Shown: in pieces, positions 18,376 through 28,177 of the stretch
Layout of the letters: each line of letters opens with the position of its first letter
Position numbering within the stretch: the first letter of the stretch is position 1
Source of the DNA: Aequorivita sublithincola DSM 14238
GTDB lineage: Bacteria; Bacteroidota; Bacteroidia; Flavobacteriales; Flavobacteriaceae
Length of the DNA stretch: 64,000 nt
Reading direction: 5' to 3'
Assembly (NCBI RefSeq): GCF_000265385.1
Contig: NC_018013.1
Span: 1,019,001-1,083,000 of the forward strand
The notes under the pieces: model-generated
What the model was told of the DNA's origin: nothing
What the model saw: only the letters and a program-made list of their open reading frames with translations
Databases searched by the model: none
Position numbers and translations under genes: made by a program

Positions 18376-19186
18376 CGTTTTCTAGTTTTTGTGTAAGGGC
18401 TATAAATTGTGAAACTGAAAGTTGTTCTGGGCGTTGGCCAAAGATAGCATCTTCTTTTATTTTATCGGAAAGATTGAAGGATTTTAAACTATTGCGTAGG
18501 GTTTTTCTGCGTTGTTGAAAAGCAGTTTTTACTACTTTGTAAAGCATTTTTTCATCGCACGGAAGTGTATAATTTTCTTTTCTTTTAAGTCGAAGCACGC
18601 CACTATCTACTTTTGGCGGTGGATTGAAAACTGAAGGTGGAACCGTAAAAAGATATTCAGCATCGTAAAATGCTTGTGCCAAAACGGAAAGTATACCGTA
18701 GGTTTTACTACCTTCTTTTGCGCAAATCCGTTGCGCCACTTCCTTTTGAAACATACCTGTAAACTCTGGAATCCGTGTCTTCCACTCCAAAGTTTTAAAT
18801 ACGATTTGTGTTGAAATATTATACGGAAAGTTACCTGTTATTCCGAATTGTTCATCTTCAAAAACTTGCGAAAGATTAAACTTCAAGAAATCTGCTTCAA
18901 GGATTTTGAGGTTTTTGTTTGGATAGTTTTCTTCTAAATAAGCAATGGAATCTCTATCGAGGTCCATGGCGATTACTTCGACGTCCTTTTCAATTAAATA
19001 TTTTGTAAGAACGCCCATTCCGGGGCCGATTTCCAAAACGTTTTTATAGCCTTCAAGGGTCAGTGTATCGCCAATTTTTTCTGCGATAAGTTCGTCTTTT
19101 AGAAAATGTTGGCCCAAGTGTTTTTTGGCACGCACCTCTCCAGATTCTGAATTGTTTTTTGACTTATTTGAATATTCCTTTTTCAT
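18356..19186 (-). CDS. rsmA: 16S rRNA (adenine(1518/1519)-N6) dimethyltransferase
   Basis: KsgA/RsmA dimethylates two adjacent adenines in helix 45 of 16S rRNA. Motifs: [10 protein letters not shown] at the N-terminus, SAM-binding [14 protein letters not shown], and catalytic NFPYNIS (NLPY-type). Start set at the ATG at 19184-19186, five codons inside the longest frame, giving [10 protein letters not shown]. About 276 residues, normal for the family. Upstream of and overlapping mgtE, a common flavobacterial order. Confidence 0.96.
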   Translation of the reverse strand: MKKEYSNKSKNNSESGEVRAKKHLGQHFLKDELIAEKIGDTLTLEGYKNVLEIGPGMGVLTKYLIEKDVEVIAMDLDRDSIAYLEENYPNKNLKILEADFLKFNLSQVFEDEQFGITGNFPYNISTQIVFKTLEWKTRIPEFTGMFQKEVAQRICAKEGSKTYGILSVLAQAFYDAEYLFTVPPSVFNPPPKVDSGVLRLKRKENYTLPCDEKMLYKVVKTAFQQRRKTLRNSLKSFNLSDKIKEDAIFGQRPEQLSVSQFIALTQKLENDAISAD

Positions 19187-19253
19187 TTGAAAAATCTGCA
19201 ATCTTGTTTAACCGCAAAGTACGCAAAGGTTTTCGCAAAGGACGCAGAGGGGT

Positions 19254-19586
19254 TTAGCTTTTTTTGAAAAGTTCGTTATGTGCTTCGCCAATAACTTCAA
19301 GTTCGGTGCGGAAGGCTACAAATTTTCCTTCAAAAGGTTTGCTTTGTGCTCGGAGTTCATCAGCGTTTTCATCGTAATATTTTTGAAGGGTTGCTTTGCT
19401 GTCAGTTGTGTATTGAACTGAATAAGTAATTCCGCCCATTTCTTCTTCAATAATTACACGTGTAAGCAATGCTTTGCTAAATTTTTCTGTGGCGAGCATT
19501 GCAGGAATGTGTTCGGTTTTCATCCAATGCAACCAGCGGTCATGGATGGTTTCTTCTATGTTTATTGTTACGTTGTATATATACAT
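19254..19586 (-). CDS. DUF4286 family protein
   Basis: 110 residues from the ATG at 19584-19586 (MYIYNVTINIEETIHDRWLHWMKTEHIPAML); codons upstream of it run into AT-rich intergenic repeat. The fold looks like a small ferredoxin-like alpha/beta dimer (EthD/ABM-like): beta strand, helix with WLHWM, then GGITYSVQYTTDSKATLQKYYDENA. Conserved in Bacteroidota, function unknown. The gap on its 5' side (19590-19720) consists of the AAATTCTAAA/CTCCAAATTCC type of low-complexity sequence common in flavobacterial intergenic regions. Confidence 0.82.
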   Translation of the reverse strand: MYIYNVTINIEETIHDRWLHWMKTEHIPAMLATEKFSKALLTRVIIEEEMGGITYSVQYTTDSKATLQKYYDENADELRAQSKPFEGKFVAFRTELEVIGEAHNELFKKS

Positions 19587-19727
19587 GATTTTAAATTCTA
19601 AATTACAAGCTCCAAAATCCAAATAAATTCTAAATCTCAAACTCCAAATTCCAAAGGCATTTTAAGAATATTTCGTCTGCGGTTTTGGGATTTGGAATTT
19701 CGAATTTGGTGCTTTTCAGTTTGGTGC

Positions 19728-21509
19728 TTAGTTTATCGCATCTCCCCGCAAAGAACGATACTTATTCCGTGCTTCCACAAAATAAATACTATCTGCATAA
19801 TTGAAAATTATGGCTTCGTATTGTGCTTTTGCCTTGTCGGGTTGGTCTAGTTTTTCTTCGTAAATTCTTGCTAAACGATAATGTGCATTGTCTGCCAAAA
19901 TATCTTCACCATAGAACTCAATTATTTTTAGATAATTGGCTTCAGCTTTTGTGAATTCGCCCTTCTTTTCATAAATCTGACCTTGTTTAAAAAGAGCTTC
20001 ATCTTCAATCTTATCGCCTTTATTATTGGTTAGAATATCTTCTAGAATAGCAATTGCTTCTACATCTTTTCCTTGAAATTCTAGCAAGTCTGCACGGGCA
20101 TATTTTTTAAGTGCCACTTGGGTAGAGTCTTCTAAAGAGTTGTCGCGAATTAATAGGCTGAGCTCCATGGCATCATTCGCCATTAATTGTGAAGTGGATT
20201 TTTTTAATACATCTAGTTGCACTTGCGCCCATTCAAAATCACCTTTAAAATAGCTGGTTCGCGCTACTTTAAAACGGGCTTCTTGCGCCAAAATATCGCT
20301 TTGTACTTTTTTCTGAATTTGAGAATAATAGATTAATGCCTCGTTGAATTTTTCGTCAAAAACTAAAATATCTGCAAGTTCCATTTTTACATGGGCTTCT
20401 TGAAAAGGTGACAATTGTTCTTTTGCTAATGCTTTAAGATTTGAAATTGCCAGTTCCTTTTTGTTATTCTGAAAAGCTAGAAAGTGATTGTAATCTATTT
20501 GAAGTTGATAAGTTTCTCTGTTTCGTCCAAATTCGTCGAGCAGGTTTTCAAACTTTTTTTCTACTTCTGAATATTCACTCGGTTTGGCTGTCTTCACTTC
20601 CATCTTCATGAGAATTTGGTTTCCCTGAAGTTTATTTTGAGGCGTAAACGAATTTTCAATAATGTAGTTTACTATTTCTCTTCCTGATTCATAATCCTCA
20701 TCGGCAATGGTGATGTATGCCAACTCCGTAATTCCGCCTAAGTCTTCACCAACACGTTTGTAGATTGCTTTTTCCTGCGTAAATGCTTTTTTATATTCCC
20801 TTTGCTGAATGAACAACCAGCTAAGCAAGTCATTATAAAGTATATCTGGGTTTTGCTGCGACCGCTGTAGCAAAGTCTTTCTGAGTATAACATTCGCTTC
20901 ATTGGTGGGATCTTCTGTAGTGTAAAGGCTGAAGTAGCGCTGCGCACTACTTTTGAAACTCAAATTCTTTTCAATAAGATTCAGATAGCTGATAAACATT
21001 TTTTCAAGCTTTCCCTGTTCCCCATAAATCTGGGCTAGCTGTGAGTTGAAATCCATTTTGTCGCTAAGAACCATCGCTTTTTCATAGGTGGAAACAGCTT
21101 CATCCAGTAGACTGTATTTTTGAAAAGTGGCGCCAATATTATAGGCAAAGTTTGGATTTTGATCTAGTGCTTGAATGGCTTTGTTGAAATTTTCAGAAGC
21201 AAGTTCCGTATTATTTTGAAGCGAATAATTATACCCAAGTTCTACATAAAGCTGCGGAAAGTTGCGCCCATCACCTATTTTTTCATTCAATAATTTTTCA
21301 ACTTCATTGAAATTTTCTAGCTGTTGGTTGGATTCCACCATTCCCATAAAATAATCTAGGCGGTAAGGGCTTTGCTTGCTTAGCTTTTCATAAATGGTCA
21401 AAGCCTTTTCAAATTGGCCTTGTTCATAATAGTTTTTGGCCAAAGCATCGCTTTGTGAAAAGCCTGCAGTAGCCGTAAATATGAATAAAATAATGAAAAA
21501 ATTACGCAT
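19728..21509 (-). CDS. Large periplasmic TPR protein
   Basis: 593 residues from the ATG at 21507-21509, which starts a clean signal peptide (MRNFFIILFIFTATAGFSQ); the longer frame adds 21 unlikely residues. TPR-like repeats fill the length, e.g. AKNYYEQGQFEKALTIYEKL and DEALFKQGQIYEKKGEFTKAEANYLKI. Resembles YbgF/Tol-type or gliding-associated TPR proteins only in general form. Not obviously co-transcribed with the T9SS gene upstream because a terminator lies between. Confidence 0.85.
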   Translation of the reverse strand: MRNFFIILFIFTATAGFSQSDALAKNYYEQGQFEKALTIYEKLSKQSPYRLDYFMGMVESNQQLENFNEVEKLLNEKIGDGRNFPQLYVELGYNYSLQNNTELASENFNKAIQALDQNPNFAYNIGATFQKYSLLDEAVSTYEKAMVLSDKMDFNSQLAQIYGEQGKLEKMFISYLNLIEKNLSFKSSAQRYFSLYTTEDPTNEANVILRKTLLQRSQQNPDILYNDLLSWLFIQQREYKKAFTQEKAIYKRVGEDLGGITELAYITIADEDYESGREIVNYIIENSFTPQNKLQGNQILMKMEVKTAKPSEYSEVEKKFENLLDEFGRNRETYQLQIDYNHFLAFQNNKKELAISNLKALAKEQLSPFQEAHVKMELADILVFDEKFNEALIYYSQIQKKVQSDILAQEARFKVARTSYFKGDFEWAQVQLDVLKKSTSQLMANDAMELSLLIRDNSLEDSTQVALKKYARADLLEFQGKDVEAIAILEDILTNNKGDKIEDEALFKQGQIYEKKGEFTKAEANYLKIIEFYGEDILADNAHYRLARIYEEKLDQPDKAKAQYEAIIFNYADSIYFVEARNKYRSLRGDAIN

Positions 21510-21628
21510 GGCGTAAATATAAACAAATGCAATGATAGCAATAGAATTCTGAAAGAATTTTATCAAAAACAAGCTGGCAAATCTAAAATAGCTACTAATG
21601 TTTTTTAATGAAATGATTTCAATAAAAA

Positions 21629-21655
21629 AAGGAGCCGCAATTAAGCAAGCTCCTT
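21629..21655 (-). terminator. Terminator of the 21.7-23.4 kb T9SS gene
   Basis: Stem AAGGAGC (21629-21635) / GCTCCTT (21649-21655), with additional GC/GC pairing inside and a run of seven T on the minus strand just beyond 21629. Confidence 0.75.
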
Positions 21656-21680
21656 CTTTTTAACATTAAACAATCTCCTC

Positions 21681-23399
21681 TTATTGTTTAACGAATTTGT
21701 AGGTGGCCGATTGGCCATTGATAACTAATTTCAAAATATAAACTCCTTGAGAAAGGTTTGCAATATTGATGGTTGCATCATTTTGGTTAATAGAATTTTC
21801 CATAACTTTTTGTCCAAGTATTGAAAAGATGGAAACACTTTCAATAGTACTGTTTGCTGAAAGGTTCAAAACATCTTGTGCAGGATTTGGGTAGAATTTG
21901 AAACCTTCAAAATTATTGTCCGCTATTCCAACAGTAACACCGTTCTTGGCATCAAAATACAGTCCAAACCCAAAACTGCCACTTGTTCCGGCAAAAGCCA
22001 TACAAGGAAATCCGTCACTTGTTTCAGCAATGGCAGATGGAAATCCGTCAAATACATCTCGTCCTGTATCGCCAACACCCTCTAGACCTGAGAATACACT
22101 ACCATCATATTGATTTGAACGGTTAACATCGTCTTGACTATTGTCTATTCTGTCTCTTACATAAGAGGTTTCAATTACGTCGGCTGGTCCAGTTGTGCCC
22201 ATCCATGTGTCAATATGGGCAATATTATAACCTGCGCTTGTAATTACATAATTGAGGGGTGCATATGCAGCTCCATTTTCGCGTCGGTATGCTTGCCCAA
22301 TATAGCTGTCTGTGCTTCCTGCATTGCGAGTTGAGGCAAGAATCAAAACCTCATCATCTGTTCCAAAAGTCTTACGTGCAGCGCGGATTGTTGGGTTAAG
22401 CGATTCCTTAGATGAACCAGCTACAACAGTTTCATTTAAACTCCAAGATGCTGGGTCGTTATAATCATCATTTGCTTTTGCATATAAATTTTTGCTGTTA
22501 AACCCTATATACGTGGCGTAGCAACCTCCATTAATTCCGTATGCCATTTCTACTTGCTCGCCAACAGTTCCGAAGCTAAATTCATCAACCCAGTCGAATC
22601 CATAACTACCAGCAGTGCTTCGAGCAGAAAATGTGGAGTTGGTAGATTTGTTATAGGTAACCAAAGCTCGTTGATTTGATGTAGTTGCACTGTAATTAGC
22701 GTCTACTCCAAAATCCACAACGTCACTAGCAACACCCTGAAAACCCATAACTCCAGTGGCCATATTCCATCGAATAACCTGAAAAACTTCATTTTGGAAG
22801 GCTGCAAAAACAAGCAAATACTCATCCCCAGTTCCATCTATAGTGATTACTTGTATTTTTGAGAAAAGCGAGCCAACTACGGGTTGATCTTTCCAAAGGC
22901 TAAAAGTATCACCTCCATCTGTGGAGCGATATATGTAAATACTTGAATCCGAACCACCATTAGTAAAGTTTTCAAAAGCGGCTATATAGATATCACCGTC
23001 GCCAGTAACATCCATATCCAGCCCATCTATAAAGCCGGTTCTTAATAATTTATCCGTTGCCCAATCTTCTGGAGCTCTGTTTTCTAATTGACGGTCTGGT
23101 ACAATAGCTGGTCTATAAGTACCATCGCCACCAATCATAGGATAATTAATTGTTTCAACTGGCTTGTAAAGAGCCGCAACTTTAGGATCAATTGCTTGCC
23201 AAGCAGTTTTAATGGCGAGTCTGTTGGCGTTAATCTCGGCTGCCGTGCCGTTCTCTTCAAGAGTCTTTGATTGTTGGTACAAAGCTTCAAGAGCTGGTGT
23301 TCTTTCTGGAATAACCAATTGGTCTCCGTTAAAATCTGACTGTGCGATCGCTGTGATGATACAAAGTGAGCACATTAAAAAGGTAATTGCATTTTTCAT
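21681..23399 (-). CDS. Secreted BNR/sialidase-like repeat protein with T9SS sorting domain
   Basis: 572 residues: signal peptide (LMCSLCIITAIAQ), a beta-rich body with sialidase-type segments (SSIYIYRSTDGGDTFSLW is a typical SxDxGxTW-like Asp box; WMGTTGPADVIETSYVRD), and a C-terminal T9SS sorting domain (FKFYPNPAQDVLNLSANSTI ... GVYILKLVIN ... YKFVKQ). Exported to the surface or medium. A propeller-like adhesin or exo-acting enzyme is possible; no catalytic residues can be assigned. Confidence 0.85.
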   Translation of the reverse strand: MKNAITFLMCSLCIITAIAQSDFNGDQLVIPERTPALEALYQQSKTLEENGTAAEINANRLAIKTAWQAIDPKVAALYKPVETINYPMIGGDGTYRPAIVPDRQLENRAPEDWATDKLLRTGFIDGLDMDVTGDGDIYIAAFENFTNGGSDSSIYIYRSTDGGDTFSLWKDQPVVGSLFSKIQVITIDGTGDEYLLVFAAFQNEVFQVIRWNMATGVMGFQGVASDVVDFGVDANYSATTSNQRALVTYNKSTNSTFSARSTAGSYGFDWVDEFSFGTVGEQVEMAYGINGGCYATYIGFNSKNLYAKANDDYNDPASWSLNETVVAGSSKESLNPTIRAARKTFGTDDEVLILASTRNAGSTDSYIGQAYRRENGAAYAPLNYVITSAGYNIAHIDTWMGTTGPADVIETSYVRDRIDNSQDDVNRSNQYDGSVFSGLEGVGDTGRDVFDGFPSAIAETSDGFPCMAFAGTSGSFGFGLYFDAKNGVTVGIADNNFEGFKFYPNPAQDVLNLSANSTIESVSIFSILGQKVMENSINQNDATINIANLSQGVYILKLVINGQSATYKFVKQ

Positions 23400-23555
23400 G
23401 ATTACATGTTTTTAAGTTATTATTTGTTTGTTTCACTTTATAATCGAGGAGTATATGCCATTGAGTGATTTAACTGAGACAAATCTATGGCAAGTATTAA
23501 ATGAAGAATATAACTATTGTAACAAAGTCTATAACAAATGTAACAGCAACAAAAA

Positions 23556-23583
23556 AAGCCGAAAACACTGAGGTTTTCGGCTT
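23556..23583 (-). terminator. Terminator downstream of the 23.6-24.2 kb lipoprotein gene
   Basis: Perfect 11-bp stem AAGCCGAAAAC (23556-23566) / GTTTTCGGCTT (23573-23583), 6-nt loop, followed on the minus strand by a T run (23550-23557). Confidence 0.85.
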
Positions 23584-23607
23584 GAAAAAAGTTTTAAAAT
23601 TGATGAA

Positions 23608-24210
23608 TCAGCCTAGTTTTTCTAAATCTATTTCATCAATTGCATCCCAAGTTTCATCTAGATCCATGTTTTTTCCATTGGCTTCAAGATAGAATCGGTT
23701 GCTTTGCAGTAATTGTATTTTACTATTGTTGTTGGAAGAGCGATATTCTTCAACGGCTTTTGTACCGTTTTTAGTCGTGGTTCTTTTGTAACCATTTTCA
23801 TCTTCTTCTTCAAAGTCTTGGCTCATCACCATGCGCATTCCCATAGTTGCGGCTGCTCCCATCTGACCTGCACCATCGATGATGTTTATCGTGAATTTTT
23901 TAGATTTGTCTTCATTGGCATACGCCGCTTCAATAGAAGCAATGCCCATCATTCCCACTTCACCAGCTTTATAGCTAATCCGTTTCATTCCGTTTACTTC
24001 ATCGGGCATCCAAGATTTGAATTCTTCATTAGTCAACGGGGTAATTTCTTGCAGTTCTTTTATATCGTCCTGCATATTGGTCATTTCCTTTACCGCATTG
24101 GTGGAGTTTGAAACTGCTTCTTTGGTTTCCTTGATTTTTTTGCTCACTGGATTGTCTTTGCAACTGATTAAAGCCGAAAAAACGAAAAGAGCTAATACAT
24201 ATTTTCTCAT
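23608..24210 (-). CDS. Unknown lipoprotein
   Basis: 200 residues; lipoprotein signal with lipobox ALISC at ~17. A polar helical stretch (KKIKETKEAVSNSTNAVKEM) precedes a domain with FKSWMPDEVNGMKRISYKAGEVGMMGIASIEAAY ... INIIDGAGQMGAAATMGMRM ... KAVEEYRSSNNNSKIQLLQSNRFYLEANG. That pattern recurs in Bacteroidota lipoproteins that look like a regulator-free sensor domain; I do not recognise a named family. Monocistronic with its own terminator. Confidence 0.8.
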   Translation of the reverse strand: MRKYVLALFVFSALISCKDNPVSKKIKETKEAVSNSTNAVKEMTNMQDDIKELQEITPLTNEEFKSWMPDEVNGMKRISYKAGEVGMMGIASIEAAYANEDKSKKFTINIIDGAGQMGAAATMGMRMVMSQDFEEEDENGYKRTTTKNGTKAVEEYRSSNNNSKIQLLQSNRFYLEANGKNMDLDETWDAIDEIDLEKLG

Positions 24211-24311
24211 AATTGAAATTTTGGTTAGTGAATAAATTTCTTAAAATTTAATCACCAATATAATCAATATCAGAAGAATATAAATAAAATATGAAAAAAA
24301 TATATGAAGCG

Positions 24312-24875
24312 TTACATTTCCGAAGCTATCTTTTCGAGCTCGGCATACCAGTTTTCTCCAAATTTACGGATGAGGGCTGCTTTTGTGAATTTATAAACGG
24401 GCACTTGTAGTTCTTTCCCCAATGTGCAAGCATCATCACAAATTGGCCAACGGTGATAGTTTACAGCGGAAAACTCACTATAATCCTGAACCCGCACAGG
24501 ATAAAGGTGACACGAAATAGGTTTTCTGAAATCAATCGCGCCAGCATTGAAAGCGTCTTCAATACCGCAACTGGCAATGCCTTTGTCTGTAAAAGTTACG
24601 TAGGCACATTCCTTTCCTTCTACTAAAGGAGTTTCTAGTTCGTTATTTTCGGTTTCAATGTGGGTTCCCTGTTTTTCAATGGCTGCGATGCCTTCAGGGC
24701 GAAGAAATGGTTTTACTTTTGGGTAAATTTCCTTGAGAATTGCAACTTCTTCTTTAGAAATAGGCGCCCCTGCTTCACCTTCAATACAACAGGCTCCTTT
24801 GCAGGCGTTGAGGTTGCACACAAAATCTTTTGTAATTAAATCTTCAGAAACTATTGTCTTACCAAGTTGAAACAT
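24312..24875 (-). CDS. DUF3109 family cysteine-rich protein
   Basis: 187 residues with the DUF3109 cysteines: CNLNACKGACC near residue 21, CAYVTFTDKGIASCGIEDAF, CHLYPVR, and CDDACTLG. These may bind a metal or Fe-S cluster, like the YkgJ zinc/iron-chelating proteins. Widespread single-copy gene in Bacteroidota without a known role. Divergent from marC across a 120-bp gap. Confidence 0.9.
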   Translation of the reverse strand: MFQLGKTIVSEDLITKDFVCNLNACKGACCIEGEAGAPISKEEVAILKEIYPKVKPFLRPEGIAAIEKQGTHIETENNELETPLVEGKECAYVTFTDKGIASCGIEDAFNAGAIDFRKPISCHLYPVRVQDYSEFSAVNYHRWPICDDACTLGKELQVPVYKFTKAALIRKFGENWYAELEKIASEM

Positions 24876-24995
24876 CTGCCAAAGATAATTTGTTTCGGTA
24901 ATTTAATCAGAATAAATTAAGCTTTTATTAACCCTCGTTGTTGCTATTATGATGTTTAAATTTGACTAATTTCGCGGTCTTTAAAAATTGAAAAA

Positions 24996-25580
24996 ATGTT
25001 AAGTCTAAATTTCAAACAAATAGCAACGGCAACGATGGTGCTTTTTGCTGTAATTGACATTATAGGGAGTATTCCTTTAATTATATCCTTACGCGATAAA
25101 GCTGGGGAAATAAAAAGCGCACGTGCATCCGTAATTGCGGCCGTTGTGATGGTTATATTCCTTTTTATTGGTGAAGAAATTTTAAAACTTATTGGAATAA
25201 ACGTGAATGAATTTGCTGTAGCAGGTTCCTTTATTTTATTCTTTCTTGCTTTGGAAATGATTCTGAACATAACACTTTTTAAAGAAAATTCAGACAACAC
25301 CAGCTCTGCGACGGTTTTTCCTATTGCGTTCCCTATTGTTGCAGGACCTGGATGCTTGACAACGCTTTTAACTTTACGAGCGGAATATGATATGGCAAAC
25401 ATAATTGTAGCAATAATCGTAAATATTATTGTGGTTTTTATAATCCTGAAAACATCCAATAAACTTCAGAAAATTCTGGGAAAAAACGGAATTGCTATCA
25501 TTCAAAAAATATTTGGTGTAATTTTGCTGGCTATTGCGGTGAAACTTTTCACTTCAAACATTCAAGAACTTTTTAATTAA
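24996..25580 (+). CDS. MarC family integral membrane protein
   Basis: 194 residues with six hydrophobic helices. Family hallmarks: FAVIDIIGSIPLIISL in helix 1 and FPIAFPIVAGPGCLTTLLTL in the middle (the PGxxT motif). MarC proteins are inner-membrane proteins of uncertain transport function. TAATTTCG at about 24966 resembles a -7 box but deviates from consensus. The next small membrane gene starts 6 bp downstream. Confidence 0.92.
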   Translation: MLSLNFKQIATATMVLFAVIDIIGSIPLIISLRDKAGEIKSARASVIAAVVMVIFLFIGEEILKLIGINVNEFAVAGSFILFFLALEMILNITLFKENSDNTSSATVFPIAFPIVAGPGCLTTLLTLRAEYDMANIIVAIIVNIIVVFIILKTSNKLQKILGKNGIAIIQKIFGVILLAIAVKLFTSNIQELFN

Positions 25581-25586
25581 AGAACA

Positions 25587-25784
25587 ATGAAAATTCTTAT
25601 CTACATTATGATTGCCCTTGCTGCTGGTCTAGTAATTTACAACATTACCAAACTTGATTTTAATCATTTATTTGAAGGCGACAGCTTTGTTGCATCTGTC
25701 GGAGTTTTGACAGGATTGTGTGCTATTTTGGCTCTTGGGATTTTGCTAATTTCGAAAAACATAGCTACTAAAGTAAAGAAATAA
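25587..25784 (+). CDS. Small two-helix membrane protein
   Basis: 65 residues, two hydrophobic segments (IYIMIALAAGLVIYNI; VASVGVLTGLCAILALGILLI) separated by an acidic loop, ending in a basic KNIATKVKK tail, consistent with an inner-membrane hairpin with both ends in the cytoplasm. Only 6 bp after marC and in the same direction, so expressed with it. Function unknown. Confidence 0.75.
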   Translation: MKILIYIMIALAAGLVIYNITKLDFNHLFEGDSFVASVGVLTGLCAILALGILLISKNIATKVKK

Positions 25785-25790
25785 GTTTTG

Positions 25791-25838
25791 CATTTTGACA
25801 ATATTAACCCAGACTCTAAAGGGATTATTGTCAAAATG
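25791..25838. terminator. Bidirectional hairpin between convergent genes
   Basis: Perfect 13-bp inverted repeat CATTTTGACAATA (25791-25803) / TATTGTCAAAATG (25826-25838), loop 22 nt, exactly between the converging small membrane gene and S41 protease gene. No long T run, so termination strength is uncertain. Confidence 0.6.
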
Positions 25839-25853
25839 TGTGAAGATTGTTTC

Positions 25854-27488
25854 TTACTTTTTATCCAAATGATCGTTGGCTTCTAGTTCCAAAACTTTCA
25901 AAAGCATTGGATCTGCTTCGTTTAGGATTATTTCGTACTCGTTTGGACCAAATAGTTGTTGTGCAATGTTCGCTTTCAATGTTCTTTTCAACTGTTCCGC
26001 GTAATTTGAAAGATCTATTTGCGCTTCGTTGAATTTTGCATATTCAATAAATTCTTTAGAAAGACTATCTTCAACTATAAAGTTTTTTCTAAAGTCGTCG
26101 AAATTCATTCCCTTAAAAAATGTTCTATTCTTTTCGAGGTATTCAAAGATGAAATAACTCATAAACCCGCTTCGTGAAACATATTGCAGGGTTTCGTTTT
26201 CTACGCTTGTATCTTTCGGTACAAAAACGTCTGGGATAATTCCGCCGCCGCCATACACTACTTTTCCTTTCGGAGTTACATATTTCAAGGAATCTGCAAC
26301 TTTAATACTGTCTGCGTGAATTAGTTCGCCGTTGCGATATCTTTTTTCGTAATCACTATAATAAGTGTCGTTTCCGTTTCCATAAGGTCTCTGGATGGAA
26401 CGACCCGTTGGTGTGTAATAGCGCGCAATCGTCAATCGAACTGCGCTGCCATCACCAAGAGACATTTCGCGTTGAACCAATCCTTTTCCGAAAGAACGGC
26501 GACCAATAATTGTTCCTTTATCATTATCTTGAAGTGCTCCGGCTACAATTTCACTGGCAGATGCTGAGTTTTCATTTATTAAAACATAGAGTTTTCCGTG
26601 TTCAAAATCACCACGACGCGATGCGAAGGTTTTGTTGATTTCACCACTTTTATTTTTTGTAATGAGAATGAGTTTGTCATTTTCTAAAAATTCATCCACC
26701 ACTCTTTCCGCAGTAGAAATATAACCCCCAGGATTGTCGCGAAGATCCAAAACAAGTTTTTTGATGCCTTGACTTCTCAATTTATCTAGGGCGGTTTCAA
26801 ATTCTTTAAAGGTGGTTTCAGAAAAACGATTTAGTTTTATATATCCCAAATCGTCCGTGATTTTATAGGAAGCGTCAACACTAACTAGTGGAACTTGTTT
26901 TCTTCTAACTTTAATTTCAAGCGTTTTGTTTTCACTTGGTCGGAAAACGTCTAGCGCAACTTTGCTATTTATTTCACCTTTTAGATAGTTTGAAATGCTA
27001 TCGCGTTGTACCAATTCGCCAAAAAGTTTCTTTCCATCTGCATACAGAAGTCTGTCGCCACCTTTTATTCCAGCTTTTTCAGCAGGTCCGCCTTCAATAG
27101 AACGAATTACTGCAATGGTATCTTTGTAAACATAAAAACTAACCCCAATGCCAACGAAGGCTCCACGCATATCGTCTGCATTGTGCGCATATTCACTTTT
27201 AGGAATATACACGGAATGTGGATCTAGATTTTCGAGAATGCCGTTTACGGTAACATCTACAATGCTGTCGGTGTTCACCTTATCTACATATTCATAATCT
27301 ATGTAATCTATAAGTCTGTTGAGTTTGTCTTTTTTAGAACTTGTGGCGAATATTTTTTCAGTGTTATCATCAAAGTTGAGTTTAGATCCAATAAAAACAC
27401 CCACGGCAAGCGCCAGACCAACCCAAAGCGGTAACAGTGGCAGTCTTTTTTTTGTAGTATTATCTGGTGTGGATGATTGTTGTTCCAT
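25854..27488 (-). CDS. S41 family C-terminal processing peptidase
   Basis: 544 residues. One N-terminal membrane anchor (LPLLPLWVGLALAVGVFIGS), then the CtpA N-terminal helical part, PDZ domain (~90-175; AFVGIGVSFYVYKD, GGDRLLYADGKKL), and the S41 protease core with catalytic Ser in NENSASASEIVAGAL and Lys in GRRSFGKGLVQ. Anchored in the inner membrane, facing the periplasm; family members trim C-termini of envelope proteins. Its ATG overlaps the stop of the deaminase gene by 1 bp, so the two form an operon. Confidence 0.95.
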   Translation of the reverse strand: MEQQSSTPDNTTKKRLPLLPLWVGLALAVGVFIGSKLNFDDNTEKIFATSSKKDKLNRLIDYIDYEYVDKVNTDSIVDVTVNGILENLDPHSVYIPKSEYAHNADDMRGAFVGIGVSFYVYKDTIAVIRSIEGGPAEKAGIKGGDRLLYADGKKLFGELVQRDSISNYLKGEINSKVALDVFRPSENKTLEIKVRRKQVPLVSVDASYKITDDLGYIKLNRFSETTFKEFETALDKLRSQGIKKLVLDLRDNPGGYISTAERVVDEFLENDKLILITKNKSGEINKTFASRRGDFEHGKLYVLINENSASASEIVAGALQDNDKGTIIGRRSFGKGLVQREMSLGDGSAVRLTIARYYTPTGRSIQRPYGNGNDTYYSDYEKRYRNGELIHADSIKVADSLKYVTPKGKVVYGGGGIIPDVFVPKDTSVENETLQYVSRSGFMSYFIFEYLEKNRTFFKGMNFDDFRKNFIVEDSLSKEFIEYAKFNEAQIDLSNYAEQLKRTLKANIAQQLFGPNEYEIILNEADPMLLKVLELEANDHLDKK

Positions 27489-27922
27489 TATTCTGAATCC
27501 AAATCTGAAATATGTTGAATACTTACTCCCGCTTTTTCTAGAAAAGCAATGCCGGAGTTATCTTTATATTCGTTTAAATAAACGATTCTTTTTATTCCTG
27601 CTTGATGTATCAATTTACTACATTCTCTACAGGGTGACATTGTGATGTAAAGTGTTGCACCTTCACAAGCCTGGGTGCTGGATGCAACTTTTAAAATTGC
27701 GTTTGCTTCAGCGTGGAGTACGTACCATTTTGTGTAGCCTTCTTCATCTTCGCAAACATTTTCAAAACCAGTGGGCGTTCCGTTATAGCCGTCGCTGATA
27801 ATCATTTTGCCTTTCACAATTAGTGCGCCAACTTGTTTTCTTTTGCAAAAAGAGAGTTTGCTCCACTCTTGCGCCATCCGCAGATAGGCAATATCATACT
27901 TACGTTGTTTGCTTTCTTTCAT
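27488..27922 (-). CDS. Deoxycytidylate deaminase
   Basis: 144 residues with the zinc deaminase motifs HAEANAILK and PCRECSKLI, and the dCMP-type N-terminus DIAYLRMAQEWSKLSFCKRKQVGALIV. Converts dCMP to dUMP for dTMP synthesis, complementing the dUTPase encoded at 14 kb. TAATG overlap with the S41 protease gene. Alternative: the ComEB-type late competence deaminase, the same enzyme family. Confidence 0.94.
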   Translation of the reverse strand: MKESKQRKYDIAYLRMAQEWSKLSFCKRKQVGALIVKGKMIISDGYNGTPTGFENVCEDEEGYTKWYVLHAEANAILKVASSTQACEGATLYITMSPCRECSKLIHQAGIKRIVYLNEYKDNSGIAFLEKAGVSIQHISDLDSE

Positions 27923-28177
27923 CCGTATAAAATATTCTAGAAATAGGAAGATGGAATGTCCAATTTAATCATTTCAGTTAAATGACAAATAGTTAGAAGG
28001 CATTTCATACTTTTAAATCGGCAACGAAATTAGTGGGAAGTTACGCCACTACCAAAAAAAATGTTGTTAAGTTATTGCTAAAGATGTTGATGAATTTAGG
28101 AGTAGATGAATTCGTGAATAAGAAATTAGCTAGTCAGGACTTACACTACCTTCTACCCTCTAAAGACTATCAACCCA

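Noticed and set aside
19590..19720. AAATTCTAAA/CTCCAAATTCC-type repeats
   Set aside because: Common low-complexity intergenic sequence in flavobacteria; similar stretches at 61540-61590 and 62376-62405. No defined unit length.
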